Shown in pieces: positions 18,523 through 28,417 of a stretch of DNA of 64,000 nucleotides. A program made the position numbers and the translations under genes. Source of the stretch: Lutibacter sp. Its GTDB lineage: Bacteria > Bacteroidota > Bacteroidia > Flavobacteriales > Flavobacteriaceae. Position 1 is the stretch's first letter. Each line of letters begins with the position of its first letter. The notes beneath the pieces were generated by a model that was not told the DNA's origin, searched no databases, and saw only the letters and a list, made by a program, of their open reading frames with translations. The stretch is from NCBI GenBank assembly GCA_002733665.1, contig NVWM01000027.1:168342-232341 (forward strand). Direction: 5' to 3'.

Positions 18523-20217
18523 TTAACTTAATCTCATATCTGATACTGATGCTCCTGTTGGAATCATCGGAAATACATTATTTTCTTTTTCTATACATAC
18601 TTCTAAGAAATACGATTCTTTTGAAGCCATCATTTTCTGAACTGCAGATGCCAAATCTTCTCTTTTTGTCACACGATTTGCCTCAATGTGATATCCTTTT
18701 GCGATTGTCACAAAATCTGGATTTACCATTTCAGTAGATGCATAACGCTTATCAAAAAATAATTCTTGCCATTGACGTACCATCCCTAAAAATTCATTGT
18801 TCAACACAACAATTTTTACAGGAACTTTTGTTTGAAATATTGTCCCTAATTCTTGAATTGTCATTTGATAACCTCCGTCTCCAATAATTGCAACAACTTC
18901 ACGATTTGGAACGCCCATTTTAGCACCAATTGCTGCAGGAAGTGCAAATCCCATTGTTCCTAATCCACCTGAAGTAATATTGCTTTTTGTTTGGCTAAAT
19001 TTTGCATATCTGCAGGCAAACATTTGGTGCTGACCTACATCAGAAACGATAATAGCATCATCATTTGAAGCTATATTTATTTGCTCTAAAACTTCCGCCA
19101 TATTCAATCCTTCTTTTTCTGGATATAAATCTGATTTGATAACTTTATCAAACTCTAATTGCTTTTTTTTATCAAATTCCTTTTTCCAATTATCATGATT
19201 ATTTCTATCAATCAAAGGTAAAATCTGAGTTAACGTTTCTTTTACATCACCCAAAACTGCAACATCTGTAAGTACGTTTTTATCAACTTCGGCAGGATCA
19301 ATTTCAAAGTGAATTACTTTGGCTTGTTTTGCATATTTACTCAAATCTCCAGTAACTCTATCGTCAAAACGCATACCCAAAGCAATCAACACATCACATT
19401 CATTGGTTAAAACATTTGGCGCATAATTACCATGCATACCAACCATACCAACATTCAAAGGATGTTTTGTTTCTAATGCCGACAACCCTAAAATTGTCCA
19501 TGACGCAGGAATGTCTGCCTTTTCTATAAAGGCTTTCAATTCTGTTTCTGCTTCTCCTAAAATAATACCTTGACCAAAAACAATTAACGGCTTTTTTGCA
19601 TTGTTTATAATAGTTGCTGCTTCTTGAATTTTTGTTGAATCTATATCTGGCTTTGGCTTATAACTTCTAATCCCTTTACATTTTTGATACGAAAAATCAA
19701 AAGTATTCAATTGTGCATCTTTTGTAATGTCTATTAACACAGGTCCTGGACGACCAGAACGCGCAATGTAAAATGCTTTTGCAAGTACTTCAGGAATTTC
19801 TTCTGCATTTGTAATTTGGTAATTCCACTTTGTTACAGGTGTAGAAATACCAATAATATCTGTCTCTTGAAATGCGTCTGATCCTAATAAGTGGCTTGCA
19901 ACTTGACCTGTAATACAAACCATTGGTGTTGAATCAATTTGAGCATCTGCAATTCCAGTAATTAAGTTTGTCGCTCCAGGGCCTGAAGTTGCCATTGCGA
20001 CACCTACTTTACCTGTTGCACGAGCAAATCCTTGTGCTGCATGTGTTGCGCCTTGTTCGTGACGTGTTAAGACATGCTGTAATTTATCTTGATATTTATA
20101 TAACTCATCGTAAATAGGCATAATTGCTCCTCCTGGATAGCCATAAATCAAATCTGCTCCTTCTTCCAAAAGACATTTTACTACGGCTTCTGCTCCTGTA
20201 ATTTTTTGTGTATTCAT
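18523..20217 (-). CDS. ilvB: Acetolactate synthase catalytic subunit
   Basis: Thiamine-diphosphate enzyme that condenses two pyruvates, or pyruvate with 2-oxobutanoate. The 564 residues contain the N-terminal catalytic Glu in LTRHEQGATHAAQGFARA near 51, the FAD-domain motif GMHGN, and the ThDP motif GDGGYQMTIQELGTI ending in NNEF near 440-470. Length and motifs are complete. It is the second enzyme gene of the operon, after ilvD. Confidence 0.96.
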   Translation of the reverse strand: MNTQKITGAEAVVKCLLEEGADLIYGYPGGAIMPIYDELYKYQDKLQHVLTRHEQGATHAAQGFARATGKVGVAMATSGPGATNLITGIADAQIDSTPMVCITGQVASHLLGSDAFQETDIIGISTPVTKWNYQITNAEEIPEVLAKAFYIARSGRPGPVLIDITKDAQLNTFDFSYQKCKGIRSYKPKPDIDSTKIQEAATIINNAKKPLIVFGQGIILGEAETELKAFIEKADIPASWTILGLSALETKHPLNVGMVGMHGNYAPNVLTNECDVLIALGMRFDDRVTGDLSKYAKQAKVIHFEIDPAEVDKNVLTDVAVLGDVKETLTQILPLIDRNNHDNWKKEFDKKKQLEFDKVIKSDLYPEKEGLNMAEVLEQINIASNDDAIIVSDVGQHQMFACRYAKFSQTKSNITSGGLGTMGFALPAAIGAKMGVPNREVVAIIGDGGYQMTIQELGTIFQTKVPVKIVVLNNEFLGMVRQWQELFFDKRYASTEMVNPDFVTIAKGYHIEANRVTKREDLASAVQKMMASKESYFLEVCIEKENNVFPMIPTGASVSDMRLS

Positions 20218-20221
20218 AATT

Positions 20222-21901
20222 TTAAAATTTGTCCGTTACGCAACCTTCAGATGCAGATGAAACTGTTTTTGCGTATTTATATAATATTCCCTTTTTGTGT
20301 TTTAATTCTGGTGCTGTCCAATTGGCTCTTCTCACTTCAATTTCTTCATCGGAAAGCAAAACGTTAATTGAATTGTCTTCGGCGCTAATTTTAATTTTAT
20401 CACCTGTTTTCAATAATCCTATTGTCCCTCCTGATTGTGCTTCTGGTGTAATATGACCAACAACAAATCCATGTGTTCCTCCTGAGAATCTACCATCAGT
20501 AATTAGTGCTACAGACTTTCCTAAACCTGCTCCCATAATTAATGAAGTTGGTTTTAACATTTCTGGCATTCCTGGACCTCCTTTTGGACCAACGTACCTA
20601 ATGACGACTACATCTCCTCTTTCTACTTCTCCATTTGAAATTCCTGTATTTGCAGCTTGCTCACCATCAAATACGACCGCTTTTCCTTCAAAAAGCAAAC
20701 CTTCATTTCCAGAAATTTTTGCCACTGCTCCTTCTTCTGCAAGGTTTCCGTACATTATCTGAATGTTTCCTGATGATTTTAATGGGTTCTCTTTTGGATA
20801 AATTACATCTTGATCTTCAAACTCCATAGCCTCAACATTTACTAAATTTTCAGCCAATGTTTTTCCTGTAACTGTTAAACAATCTCCATGTAAATAACCA
20901 TTATCTAATAAATATTTCATGATTGCAGGTGTTCCTCCAACTCCATGAACATCTTCCATTAAGTATTTTCCTGAAGGTTTTAAATCTGCAATTAAAGGGG
21001 TTCTATCACTTACTTTTTGAAAATCGGCTAAAGTAAAATCAATATCCGCAGCATGCGCAATTGCTAAAAAGTGCAACACTGCATTTGTAGAACCTCCTAA
21101 AGCATTTACAATTGCAATTGCGTTTTCTAAAGATTTTTTAGAAATAATATCCAAAGGCTTTAAATCTAATTCTAATAAATTTTTGATAGCCAAAGCTGTT
21201 CTCTCTGCTTCAGATAGTTTATTAGGGTTTTCAGCAGGAATAGAAGAATTATAAGGTAAAGAAAAACCCATACATTCTATGGCAGAAGCCATTGTATTTG
21301 CAGTGTACATTCCGCCACAAGCACCTGCTCCTGGAATTGCTCTTTTAATTATTTCTCTATATTCTTTTTCGTCAATTTCTCCTGCAACTTTTTGCCCTAA
21401 AGCTTCAAACGCAGAAACAATATTTAGTTTTCTTCCTTTGTAATTTCCTGATGCAATTGTCCCTCCATACATCATAATTGAAGGTCGATTTAAACGTAAC
21501 ATTGCTATCACTGCTCCAGGCATATTCTTATCACAACCAACTACAGAAATCAACGCATCATAACTTTGAGCATGCATAACCGTTTCAATAGAATCTGCAA
21601 TAATATCTCTCGATGCCAAGGAATAATTCATTCCTGAAGTTCCCATTGAAATTCCATCAGAAACACCAATTGTATTGAAACCTAAACCAACTAAACCAGC
21701 AATTTTACATTCTATTTTCACTTCTGCCGCTAAATTATTTAAGTGCATGTTACAAGGGTTCCCATCATAACCTGTACTTGCAATTCCGATCTGAGCCTTG
21801 CTCATATCTTCATCCGTTAGTCCAACAGCGTACAACATTGCTTGTGATGCTGGTTGAGACTCGTCTTGTGTTAACCTTCGGCTATGTTTATTTAATTTCA
21901 T
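20222..21901 (-). CDS. ilvD: Dihydroxy-acid dehydratase
   Basis: Iron-sulfur dehydratase common to valine, leucine and isoleucine synthesis. Seen: [12 protein letters not shown] (cluster Cys), [14 protein letters not shown] (cluster Cys), [13 protein letters not shown], and [37 protein letters not shown] chose the ATG at 21901 (559 residues, MKLNKHS) over an in-frame ATG at 21919, because a conserved 89-nt leader found at two other loci ends exactly at 21902. First enzyme gene of the ilv operon, under the attenuator at 22181-22305. Confidence 0.94.
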   Translation of the reverse strand: MKLNKHSRRLTQDESQPASQAMLYAVGLTDEDMSKAQIGIASTGYDGNPCNMHLNNLAAEVKIECKIAGLVGLGFNTIGVSDGISMGTSGMNYSLASRDIIADSIETVMHAQSYDALISVVGCDKNMPGAVIAMLRLNRPSIMMYGGTIASGNYKGRKLNIVSAFEALGQKVAGEIDEKEYREIIKRAIPGAGACGGMYTANTMASAIECMGFSLPYNSSIPAENPNKLSEAERTALAIKNLLELDLKPLDIISKKSLENAIAIVNALGGSTNAVLHFLAIAHAADIDFTLADFQKVSDRTPLIADLKPSGKYLMEDVHGVGGTPAIMKYLLDNGYLHGDCLTVTGKTLAENLVNVEAMEFEDQDVIYPKENPLKSSGNIQIMYGNLAEEGAVAKISGNEGLLFEGKAVVFDGEQAANTGISNGEVERGDVVVIRYVGPKGGPGMPEMLKPTSLIMGAGLGKSVALITDGRFSGGTHGFVVGHITPEAQSGGTIGLLKTGDKIKISAEDNSINVLLSDEEIEVRRANWTAPELKHKKGILYKYAKTVSSASEGCVTDKF

Positions 21902-21990
21902 GCGTTTACATTTACTCATTTTTAATTGTCAGATGTGTTCACTATTAATCTCTTTCTTGGGTGATACTACTTTTGACATGCTCGTTTCAT
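21902..21990 (-). promoter_or_regulatory. Conserved 89-nt leader element, copy A (before ilvD)
   Basis: Exactly 89 nt from an ATG at 21990 to the base before the ilvD ATG. It aligns without gaps to copy B (29202-29290) and, apart from a 23-nt insertion, to copy C (54100-54211). Shared parts: start ATGAAMCGAGCRTG, AAAA at 17-20, TATC at 25-28, TTAATAG or a variant near 43-49 then GAACA, and a tail ending TAAACRC before the start codon. The opening frame reads M-K-R-A-C-Q-K-stop. A TATTTTTG box at 22020-22027 could give it its own promoter. Confidence 0.65.
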
Positions 21991-22180
21991 TATTGGTTAT
22001 TCAATTTTATAAAACTTTTCAAAAATACTTTGAGAGATTTACCCTCTTTTATAGTATTCTATTTTTTTACAACACTAAAAACCTCTTAATTCAATTTAAT
22101 CTACTGATTATGCGCGTGTTATATGAAAATAAAATACATCAATCATCCATATTCATTTAAAACAAAATTACTTTACCCAT
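21991..22180. other. ilv leader region between attenuator and ilvD element
   Basis: AT-rich stretch with no credible gene on either strand; the 86-codon plus-strand frame here has no family features. It contains only the possible internal TAnnTTTG box at 22020-22027 (minus strand). Confidence 0.4.
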
Positions 22181-22212
22181 AAAAAAAGCCTCCCTTTTTC
22201 AAGGAAGGCTTT
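22181..22212 (-). terminator. Attenuator terminator of the ilv operon
   Basis: On the minus strand AAAGCCTTCCTTG, loop AAAAA, then GGGAGGC and a run of seven T. The 10-bp stem (one G-U type pair) followed by Ts is a standard intrinsic terminator. It lies 33 bases after the leader peptide stop. Its 5' arm (AAGCCT, 22206-22211) can instead pair with AGGCTT at 22242-22247, which overlaps the leader stop codon and would form an antiterminator. Confidence 0.85.
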
Positions 22213-22245
22213 CATCTTAATATGATATATAACATTCCTATAAGC

Positions 22246-22305
22246 CTAAGTGATAATCACTGAGACAATAATAATAGAAATGATATTTAAAATGTTTTTA
22301 TTCAT
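22246..22305 (-). CDS. ilv operon leader peptide
   Basis: A 19-codon frame reads MNKNILNIISIIIVSVIIT. It has eight Ile, two Val and one Leu, so 11 of 19 residues are the end products of the operon, including runs at residues 11-14 and 16-18. It begins about 5 bases after the predicted transcript start and is followed by a terminator. This is the classical arrangement of translation-coupled attenuation: stalling at Ile codons leaves AGGCTT at the stop codon free to pair with the terminator 5' arm; normal translation covers it and allows termination. Confidence 0.85.
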   Translation of the reverse strand: MNKNILNIISIIIVSVIIT

Positions 22306-22315
22306 AAATTCATTA

Positions 22316-22348
22316 CAAACGTATTGTTTATTTTTAATATTTTAACAA
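22316..22348 (-). promoter_or_regulatory. Promoter of the ilv operon
   Basis: On the minus strand TTG (22348-22346), a 22-bp spacer and TACGTTTG (22323-22316), matching the Bacteroidota TTG / TAnnTTTG pattern. The predicted start near 22310 lies just before the leader peptide ATG at 22305. Confidence 0.7.
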
Positions 22349-22375
22349 AAAAAAACTTTTTTTTCAAATAGTCAC

Positions 22376-23911
22376 TTAAGGCATCACTTTTCTTCTTACA
22401 ACTTCTGCAATAGGAATTCCTTCGATATTGCTTTCTAACCAAGAAATAATATCTAAGTACAAGAACGAACGTTTTTCATACTGATGATTCTCATACGCTT
22501 TTAATTCTTTATGCAACTTTTTAAATGCCGATTTCAGTTCACTCGGATACATATCAGTTAGACTTCTTAAAAACTGCATCATTTTCTTTTGAACAATATG
22601 TAGATTGTCCATTTTGATCAGAAATTTATAGGTAGATTTAATCAGTGCATCTATATTTTCATCAATTCCAGCCTCGTAATGTGCCACTAAATTAAGTACT
22701 CGAGTATAGCACAACAAATCTTCACGCATTGCCAATTCTTTATTTAATATAATTTTATTGAGATATAAAATACAATTTTTGTAATCAGAGGCACCAAAAT
22801 ACATACATCCAATTTTGTAATAAAACACCATAACATGGTGTGCGTCTATCTTTTTTTCAAATTTTCTTATTTCCTTTAGAACAGTAGGTATATAAGCAAT
22901 TCCTTCAGAGAAATTTGCGTCTAAAAAATTTTTATTTAATTTATTCTGATGATAATATACAGATGCCATTGCCTCTGTATTGTCATTTAACAAAAAGTTT
23001 TTTTGCTCAATATCTCTAGAAAAATTAGCAAGAACTTCTTTAAATTTTTTAGTGTACTTCAACATAAAAAGAGATTCCAATAAATAATTATATCCCTTTA
23101 AATAAAATACTGGATTTACTTTTTTCATTTTCGGATATTCATCAAAAAGATCAATCCATTTTTGAGAATAACGATAACTACTCACAAAATCTTGGGTAAT
23201 TAAACCAAACCATAAATATGTCTTATACAAAAATAATTTTTCTTTAAACCCTAATTTTGAAATCGTATATTTTGGAAGGTGAGCCTCAAAATATTTTGTT
23301 ACAATTTCTATATCTTCACTACTTTTTGCATATCCATTTTGCAACAACCAACTATACAATTGTAATGACAAATTTGACAACTTACTCGTCATTACATTCC
23401 TAACACTCAATTCTTTTGCTTGCAACGAAAGTATGTCTGCTCTATTATTTAAACTTCTTGTAATGTATTGAGACTCAACTACTTTTTCCATTTCTACAAT
23501 TTCATAAGCCAAGTTGTTTTCTTCATTTTCAATAGCAATGTTCTTTGCTTTATCCAATATTTTTAAACTCTGTTTGTACAACCCTTTATTATACAAAATC
23601 GTGGCATAATCTAACTGTTCTCTGATCTGACTTCTTATATTTTGATGTTGAGGATTTAAACGTAAACTGACCAAAAGTTGCTTATACAAATGTGCTTTAG
23701 AATTAGATAGTTGCTGCTTTTTTATATTTGTGTTTTCTAAAATCGTCGTTTCATTATATGTCTGCTGCTTATCTAACAAATTAAACAATGCAATAAAATT
23801 TGACTCAGAATTCCCTCCCAATCTTCCTACATACAATTTAAATTGTCGTTTCTCAGATTTAGCAAGAGACTTAATTAATGAAAATAATATATCTTTTTTT
23901 TCTGTAGCCAT
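22376..23911 (-). CDS. Conserved hypothetical protein, likely helical TPR-like repeats
   Basis: I do not recognise a named family. The 511-residue protein has no signal peptide or membrane helix and is rich in Lys, Leu, Asn and Tyr. Segments such as ATILYNKGLYKQSLKILDKAKNIAIENEENNLAYEIVEMEKVVE (about 102-145) look like TPR-type helix pairs, suggesting a protein-binding solenoid. The gene ends just upstream of the ilv promoter on the same strand and is divergent from leuA, so a role in amino acid control is possible but unsupported. Confidence 0.7.
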   Translation of the reverse strand: MATEKKDILFSLIKSLAKSEKRQFKLYVGRLGGNSESNFIALFNLLDKQQTYNETTILENTNIKKQQLSNSKAHLYKQLLVSLRLNPQHQNIRSQIREQLDYATILYNKGLYKQSLKILDKAKNIAIENEENNLAYEIVEMEKVVESQYITRSLNNRADILSLQAKELSVRNVMTSKLSNLSLQLYSWLLQNGYAKSSEDIEIVTKYFEAHLPKYTISKLGFKEKLFLYKTYLWFGLITQDFVSSYRYSQKWIDLFDEYPKMKKVNPVFYLKGYNYLLESLFMLKYTKKFKEVLANFSRDIEQKNFLLNDNTEAMASVYYHQNKLNKNFLDANFSEGIAYIPTVLKEIRKFEKKIDAHHVMVFYYKIGCMYFGASDYKNCILYLNKIILNKELAMREDLLCYTRVLNLVAHYEAGIDENIDALIKSTYKFLIKMDNLHIVQKKMMQFLRSLTDMYPSELKSAFKKLHKELKAYENHQYEKRSFLYLDIISWLESNIEGIPIAEVVRRKVMP

Positions 23912-24060
23912 TGTAACTAAAATAAACTATCTATTTAAAAATCAAACATTTAATTTGATTTTTTCTTTTTGAATATTGTACAGAATCTGTATAATAACAA
24001 ATTTACTATTTATTACTCTTCTATTTTTGAATCATCAAAAATGATAAAATAATTTAAATA

Positions 24061-25233
24061 ATGAGTAAAAATAAGGTTCATATTTTTGATACTACCCTCA
24101 GAGATGGAGAACAAGTTCCTGGTTGCAAGTTAAATACAGAGCAAAAAATAGTTATTGCTCAGCATCTTGACACTTTAGGAGTTGATGTAATTGAGGCGGG
24201 TTTTCCAGTATCAAGTCCAGGAGATTTTAAATCGGTTGTAGAGATTTCAAAAATCGTTAAGAATGCTATTGTATGTGGATTGACAAGAGCAAATAAAAAA
24301 GATATAGAAATTGCTGCTGAAGCATTATCATTTGCTAAGAGACCTAGAATCCATACAGGAATTGGAACTTCTGATTCTCATATTATTCACAAATTTAATT
24401 CTACTCAAGAACAAATTTTAGAACGTGCTTTTCAAGCCGTTCAATACGCCAAAAAATATGTTGAAGATGTTGAATTCTATGCGGAAGATGCTGGAAGAAC
24501 AGATAATGAATATTTAGCACGTGTATGTGAACAAGTCATAAAAGCAGGAGCAACAGTTTTAAATATTCCAGATACAACAGGATATTGTTTGCCAGAAGAA
24601 TATGGGCAAAAAATCAAATATCTAAAAGAAAACGTAAAAGGTATAGACAATGTCATTTTATCATGTCATTGCCACAACGATTTAGGATTAGCAACCGCAA
24701 ATGCCATTTCAGGAGTTGTAAATGGTGCTAGACAGATTGAATGTACTATCAACGGTATAGGAGAACGTGCTGGAAACACTGCTCTAGAAGAAGTTGTTAT
24801 GATTTTAAAACAGCATCCATACTTGAATTTAGATACTTCTATAAATACTAAATTACTTTACAGCACAAGTCAATTAGTACGTGAAAAAATGGGTATGATT
24901 GTTCAACCTAACAAAGCAATTGTTGGTGAAAATGCATTTGCTCATAGTTCAGGAATTCATCAGGATGGAGTAATAAAAAATCGTGAAACCTACGAAATTA
25001 TGAATCCAGAAGATGTCGGTGTCAACGAATCTTCAATTGTATTGACTGCTAGAAGCGGAAGAGCGGCATTAGCATATCGAGCGAAAAATGTAGGTTATAA
25101 TTTGACTAAAATAGAACTAGATTCTATTTATCCAAAGTTTCTTCAATTTGCCGATCAAAATAAAGAAGTTAATGACACTGCACTTCATATCTTAATGGAA
25201 ACAAATCGTATCCAATCCAATATTCATATATAA
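24061..25233 (+). CDS. leuA: 2-isopropylmalate synthase, short form
   Basis: Condenses acetyl-CoA with 2-oxoisovalerate, the first committed step to leucine. [16 protein letters not shown] near residue 10 and the metal motif [15 protein letters not shown] near 202 are present, as is [16 protein letters not shown]. At 390 residues it ends after the catalytic and linker domains and lacks the roughly 120-residue leucine-binding domain of the 500-plus-residue forms, so feedback would need another route. Homocitrate or citramalate synthase is possible from sequence alone, but the leuC-D-B context decides. Confidence 0.93.
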   Translation: MSKNKVHIFDTTLRDGEQVPGCKLNTEQKIVIAQHLDTLGVDVIEAGFPVSSPGDFKSVVEISKIVKNAIVCGLTRANKKDIEIAAEALSFAKRPRIHTGIGTSDSHIIHKFNSTQEQILERAFQAVQYAKKYVEDVEFYAEDAGRTDNEYLARVCEQVIKAGATVLNIPDTTGYCLPEEYGQKIKYLKENVKGIDNVILSCHCHNDLGLATANAISGVVNGARQIECTINGIGERAGNTALEEVVMILKQHPYLNLDTSINTKLLYSTSQLVREKMGMIVQPNKAIVGENAFAHSSGIHQDGVIKNRETYEIMNPEDVGVNESSIVLTARSGRAALAYRAKNVGYNLTKIELDSIYPKFLQFADQNKEVNDTALHILMETNRIQSNIHI

Positions 25234-25246
25234 ATCAAAAAAGAAA

Positions 25247-26626
25247 ATGGGAAAAACGCTTTTTGATAAAGTATGGGATAGTCATGTCGTAACGACCATT
25301 GAGAATGGTCCACAAGTTTTATATATAGATAAACATTTAATTCATGAGGTTACAAGTCCTCAAGCATTTCAAGAATTAGAAAATAGAAATATTTCTCTTT
25401 TTAGACCAAAACAAATAGTCGCAACTGCTGATCACAATACACCAACCATTGATCAACATTTACCTGTAAAAGACGAATTGTCCAGAAAACAGTTGGAACA
25501 ACTTTCAATCAATTGTAAAAAGAACAATATTGAATTATACGGCCTTGGTCATCAATACAATGGCATCATTCATGTTATTGCTCCAGAACTTGGAATCACT
25601 CAACCTGGAATGACAATGGTTTGTGGAGATAGCCACACTTCTACTCATGGAGCATTTGGCACGATTGCTTTTGGAATTGGAACAAGTCAAGTTGCGCAAG
25701 TCATGGCATGCCAATCTGTGATTACTGAAAAACCGAAGGCTATGAGAATCTCTGTCGATGGGATTCTTTCTAAAGTTGTTCAACCAAAAGATGTGATTTT
25801 ATACATTATTGCAAAATTAGGAACAAATTCAGGGACAGGATATTTTATTGAATATGCAGGAGAAGTATTTGAAAATATGTCAATGGAAGGTAGAATGACA
25901 GTCTGTAATATGAGTATTGAAATGGGTGCTCGTGGTGGAATGATTGCTCCTGACAAAACGACTTATGAATATATTAAAGGAAGAACTTTTGCTCCTAAAG
26001 GCGAAGAATTTGATAGAAAAGTAACTCATTGGAAAAGTTTAAAAACAGATTCCGACGCTGCGTTTGATTTAGAATTTTCTTTTGACGCTGGCGATATTGC
26101 TCCTATGATTACCTATGGAACAAATCCTGGAATGGGAATAAAAATAACTGAAACGATTCCTCAAACTGAAAATAAATCTTTTGAGAAATCACTGAGTTAT
26201 ATGGGTTTTGAGAAAGGAGCATCTCTTATCGACCAATCTATTAATTATGTGTTTATAGGTAGTTGTACCAATTCTAGGATTGAAGATTTCAGAGTTGTGG
26301 CAGATTATATTAAAGGCAAACAAAAAGCATCAAATGTCAATGCTTTAATTGTTCCTGGATCACAATTGGTTGCGAATCAGATTAAAGAAGAAGGCTTAGA
26401 ATCAATTTTTGAAGAAGCAGGATTTAAACTCCGTCAGCCTGGATGTTCAGCCTGTCTTGCTATGAATGATGACAAAATTCCAGAAGGCGAATATTGCGTC
26501 TCAACTTCCAATCGGAATTTTGAAGGACGCCAAGGTCAAGGCTCAAGAACTATTCTCGCAAGTCCATTGGTAGCAGCATCTGTAGCAATAGAAGGAAAAA
26601 TTATTGATATTTCAACTACTTTTTAA
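25247..26626 (+). CDS. leuC: 3-isopropylmalate dehydratase large subunit
   Basis: Aconitase-family subunit holding the 4Fe-4S cluster that isomerises isopropylmalate. The 459 residues show [22 protein letters not shown] near 126, and the cluster cysteines in [11 protein letters not shown] near 340 and [11 protein letters not shown] near 400. Length fits bacterial LeuC. The gene follows leuA by 13 bases. Confidence 0.96.
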   Translation: MGKTLFDKVWDSHVVTTIENGPQVLYIDKHLIHEVTSPQAFQELENRNISLFRPKQIVATADHNTPTIDQHLPVKDELSRKQLEQLSINCKKNNIELYGLGHQYNGIIHVIAPELGITQPGMTMVCGDSHTSTHGAFGTIAFGIGTSQVAQVMACQSVITEKPKAMRISVDGILSKVVQPKDVILYIIAKLGTNSGTGYFIEYAGEVFENMSMEGRMTVCNMSIEMGARGGMIAPDKTTYEYIKGRTFAPKGEEFDRKVTHWKSLKTDSDAAFDLEFSFDAGDIAPMITYGTNPGMGIKITETIPQTENKSFEKSLSYMGFEKGASLIDQSINYVFIGSCTNSRIEDFRVVADYIKGKQKASNVNALIVPGSQLVANQIKEEGLESIFEEAGFKLRQPGCSACLAMNDDKIPEGEYCVSTSNRNFEGRQGQGSRTILASPLVAASVAIEGKIIDISTTF

Positions 26627-26629
26627 CGT

Positions 26630-27223
26630 ATGAAACAATTTAAAAAAATAGAATCTAGAGCAATTCCTTTACCAATTGAAAATATTGATACGGATCAGAT
26701 AATTCCTGCCCGATTTCTAAAAGCAACGGATAAAACAGGATTTGGAGAAAATTTATTTAGAGATTGGCGCTTTCATAAAGATGGCAATTTAAATACTGAG
26801 TTTGTCCTAAATAACAACTCTTATTCTGGCGAAATATTAATTGCAGGAACCAATTTTGGCTGTGGATCAAGTAGAGAACATGCAGCATGGTCTATTGGCG
26901 AATATGGTTTTAAAGTAGTCATTTCAAGTTTCTTTGCTGATATTTTTAAAGGGAACGCATTGAACAATGGTATTTTACCAATACAAGTTTCTGAAGCGTA
27001 TTTACAAACTCTTTTTAGCGCTGTTCAGGAGAATCCACAAACATTAATTCTGGTTGATTTAGAAAATCAAAAAGTTACTTTGAAAGAAACTAAACAATCA
27101 GAAATATTTGAAATAAATCCTTATAAAAAATTGTGTCTTATTAATGGATATGATGATATCGATTATTTGCTAAGTATAAAAGATAAGATAGAAACATTTG
27201 AAGAAAATAGAGTCGAAATTTAA
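26630..27223 (+). CDS. leuD: 3-isopropylmalate dehydratase small subunit
   Basis: Swivelling-domain partner of LeuC. The 197 residues include [13 protein letters not shown] near 18, [17 protein letters not shown] near 68 and [20 protein letters not shown] near 97, all typical of LeuD. It begins three bases after leuC and its stop overlaps the leuB ATG (TAATG). Confidence 0.96.
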   Translation: MKQFKKIESRAIPLPIENIDTDQIIPARFLKATDKTGFGENLFRDWRFHKDGNLNTEFVLNNNSYSGEILIAGTNFGCGSSREHAAWSIGEYGFKVVISSFFADIFKGNALNNGILPIQVSEAYLQTLFSAVQENPQTLILVDLENQKVTLKETKQSEIFEINPYKKLCLINGYDDIDYLLSIKDKIETFEENRVEI

Positions 27224-28353
27224 TGAAGAATAACGAAATGAATTTAAAAATAGCATTACTTCCAGGAGACGGAATAGGCCCTGAAGTTATCAATGAATCT
27301 GTAAGAGTATTGGATGCAATTGGTGAAAAATTTGGAATTGATTTCACCTATAAAACAGCTGATGTTGGAGCAATTGCAATTGACAAAACTGGAAATCCAT
27401 TGCCTGAAGAAACACTTCGATTATGTGCTGATTCTGATGCTATTTTATTTGGCGCAATTGGCGATCCAAAATATGATAACAATCCAACTGCGAAAGTGCG
27501 TCCTGAACAAGGTCTTTTAAAGTTGAGAAAGAGTTTAGGCTTATTTGCCAATATTCGTCCATTGACAACTTATGATTCGTTAATTCATAAATCGAACATC
27601 AAAGAAGAGATTATAAAAGGAACAGATTTTGTCATTTATAGAGAATTGACAAGCGGAATTTATTTTGGAGAAAAAAGTATCAGCGAAGATAAAACCTCAG
27701 CAACTGATGTTTGCACATACACTATTGAAGAAATTGATCGAATTACACATTTGGCTTTTAAAGCAGCACAGGTAAGACGCAAAAAATTAACTTTAGTTGA
27801 TAAAGCAAATGTTCTTGAAACTTCACGACTTTGGAGAAAACAAGTAACTGAAATAGCAAAAAGTTATCCTGAAGTAACGCTGGAATTCTTATTTGTCGAT
27901 AACGCTGCAATGCAGCTAATTTTAGAACCTACTCAATTTGATGTAATTCTAACCGAAAATATGTTTGGTGATATCTTATCTGATGAAGCGAGTGTAATAT
28001 CTGGTTCAATAGGCTTATTGGCTTCTGCTTCCATTGGAAAACATTCCGCTCTTTTTGAGCCAATTCATGGGTCTTATCCCCAAGCAAAAGGAAAAAATAT
28101 AGCAAATCCTCTTGCTGCAATTTTATCGGCAGCAATGTTGTTAGATCATTTTAATCTAAAGGAAGAAGCAGACTGCATCAGAGTTGCTGTTGAAAAATCA
28201 ATTGAGTTAAGCATCTCAACACCTGATTTAAATCCTACCAACCATTTTTCAACTATCGAAGTAGGAGAATTTATTAAAAACTTTATTTTAGATTATGAAG
28301 ACCCTTATTATAATAGAAATAATATCGATTTAGGTCGATCAACAATAATATAG
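27223..28353 (+). CDS. leuB: 3-isopropylmalate dehydrogenase
   Basis: Oxidative decarboxylase that yields the keto acid of leucine using NAD+. The 376-residue protein has LPGDGIGPEV near 10, GAIGDPKYD, RELTSGIYFGEK near 140, FVDNAAMQLI and NMFGDILSDEASVISGSIGLLASAS near 247 and HGSYPQAKGKNIANP. It may start at 27223, coupled to leuD, or at the second ATG at 27238 (MNLKIALLPGD). Last gene of the leu operon, ahead of a strong terminator. Confidence 0.95.
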   Translation: MKNNEMNLKIALLPGDGIGPEVINESVRVLDAIGEKFGIDFTYKTADVGAIAIDKTGNPLPEETLRLCADSDAILFGAIGDPKYDNNPTAKVRPEQGLLKLRKSLGLFANIRPLTTYDSLIHKSNIKEEIIKGTDFVIYRELTSGIYFGEKSISEDKTSATDVCTYTIEEIDRITHLAFKAAQVRRKKLTLVDKANVLETSRLWRKQVTEIAKSYPEVTLEFLFVDNAAMQLILEPTQFDVILTENMFGDILSDEASVISGSIGLLASASIGKHSALFEPIHGSYPQAKGKNIANPLAAILSAAMLLDHFNLKEEADCIRVAVEKSIELSISTPDLNPTNHFSTIEVGEFIKNFILDYEDPYYNRNNIDLGRSTII

Positions 28354-28367
28354 TAGTTTTTTTAGTT

Positions 28368-28404
28368 AACGCTCAAATGGAATTTTCCTTTGAGCGTTTT
28401 TTTT
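28368..28404 (+). terminator. Terminator of the leu operon
   Basis: AACGCTCAAA (28368-28377) pairs perfectly with TTTGAGCGTT (28389-28398) around an 11-nt loop, followed by a run of T. It stands 14 bases after leuB and just before the nitroreductase gene. Confidence 0.9.
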
Positions 28405-28417
28405 GTAATTTGCCGAA

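Noticed and set aside
21902..21990. SAM or TPP riboswitch before ilvD and its relatives
   Set aside because: The conserved blocks do not contain the known core sequences of these riboswitches.
21900..22160. 86-codon plus-strand frame as a gene
   Set aside because: It is antisense to the ilv leader, has no family features and covers regulatory sequence on the other strand.
23912..24060. Leucine attenuator before leuA
   Set aside because: No Leu-rich short frame and no terminator with a T run in the right direction were found; only an AT-rich stem near 23940-23963 of unclear meaning.
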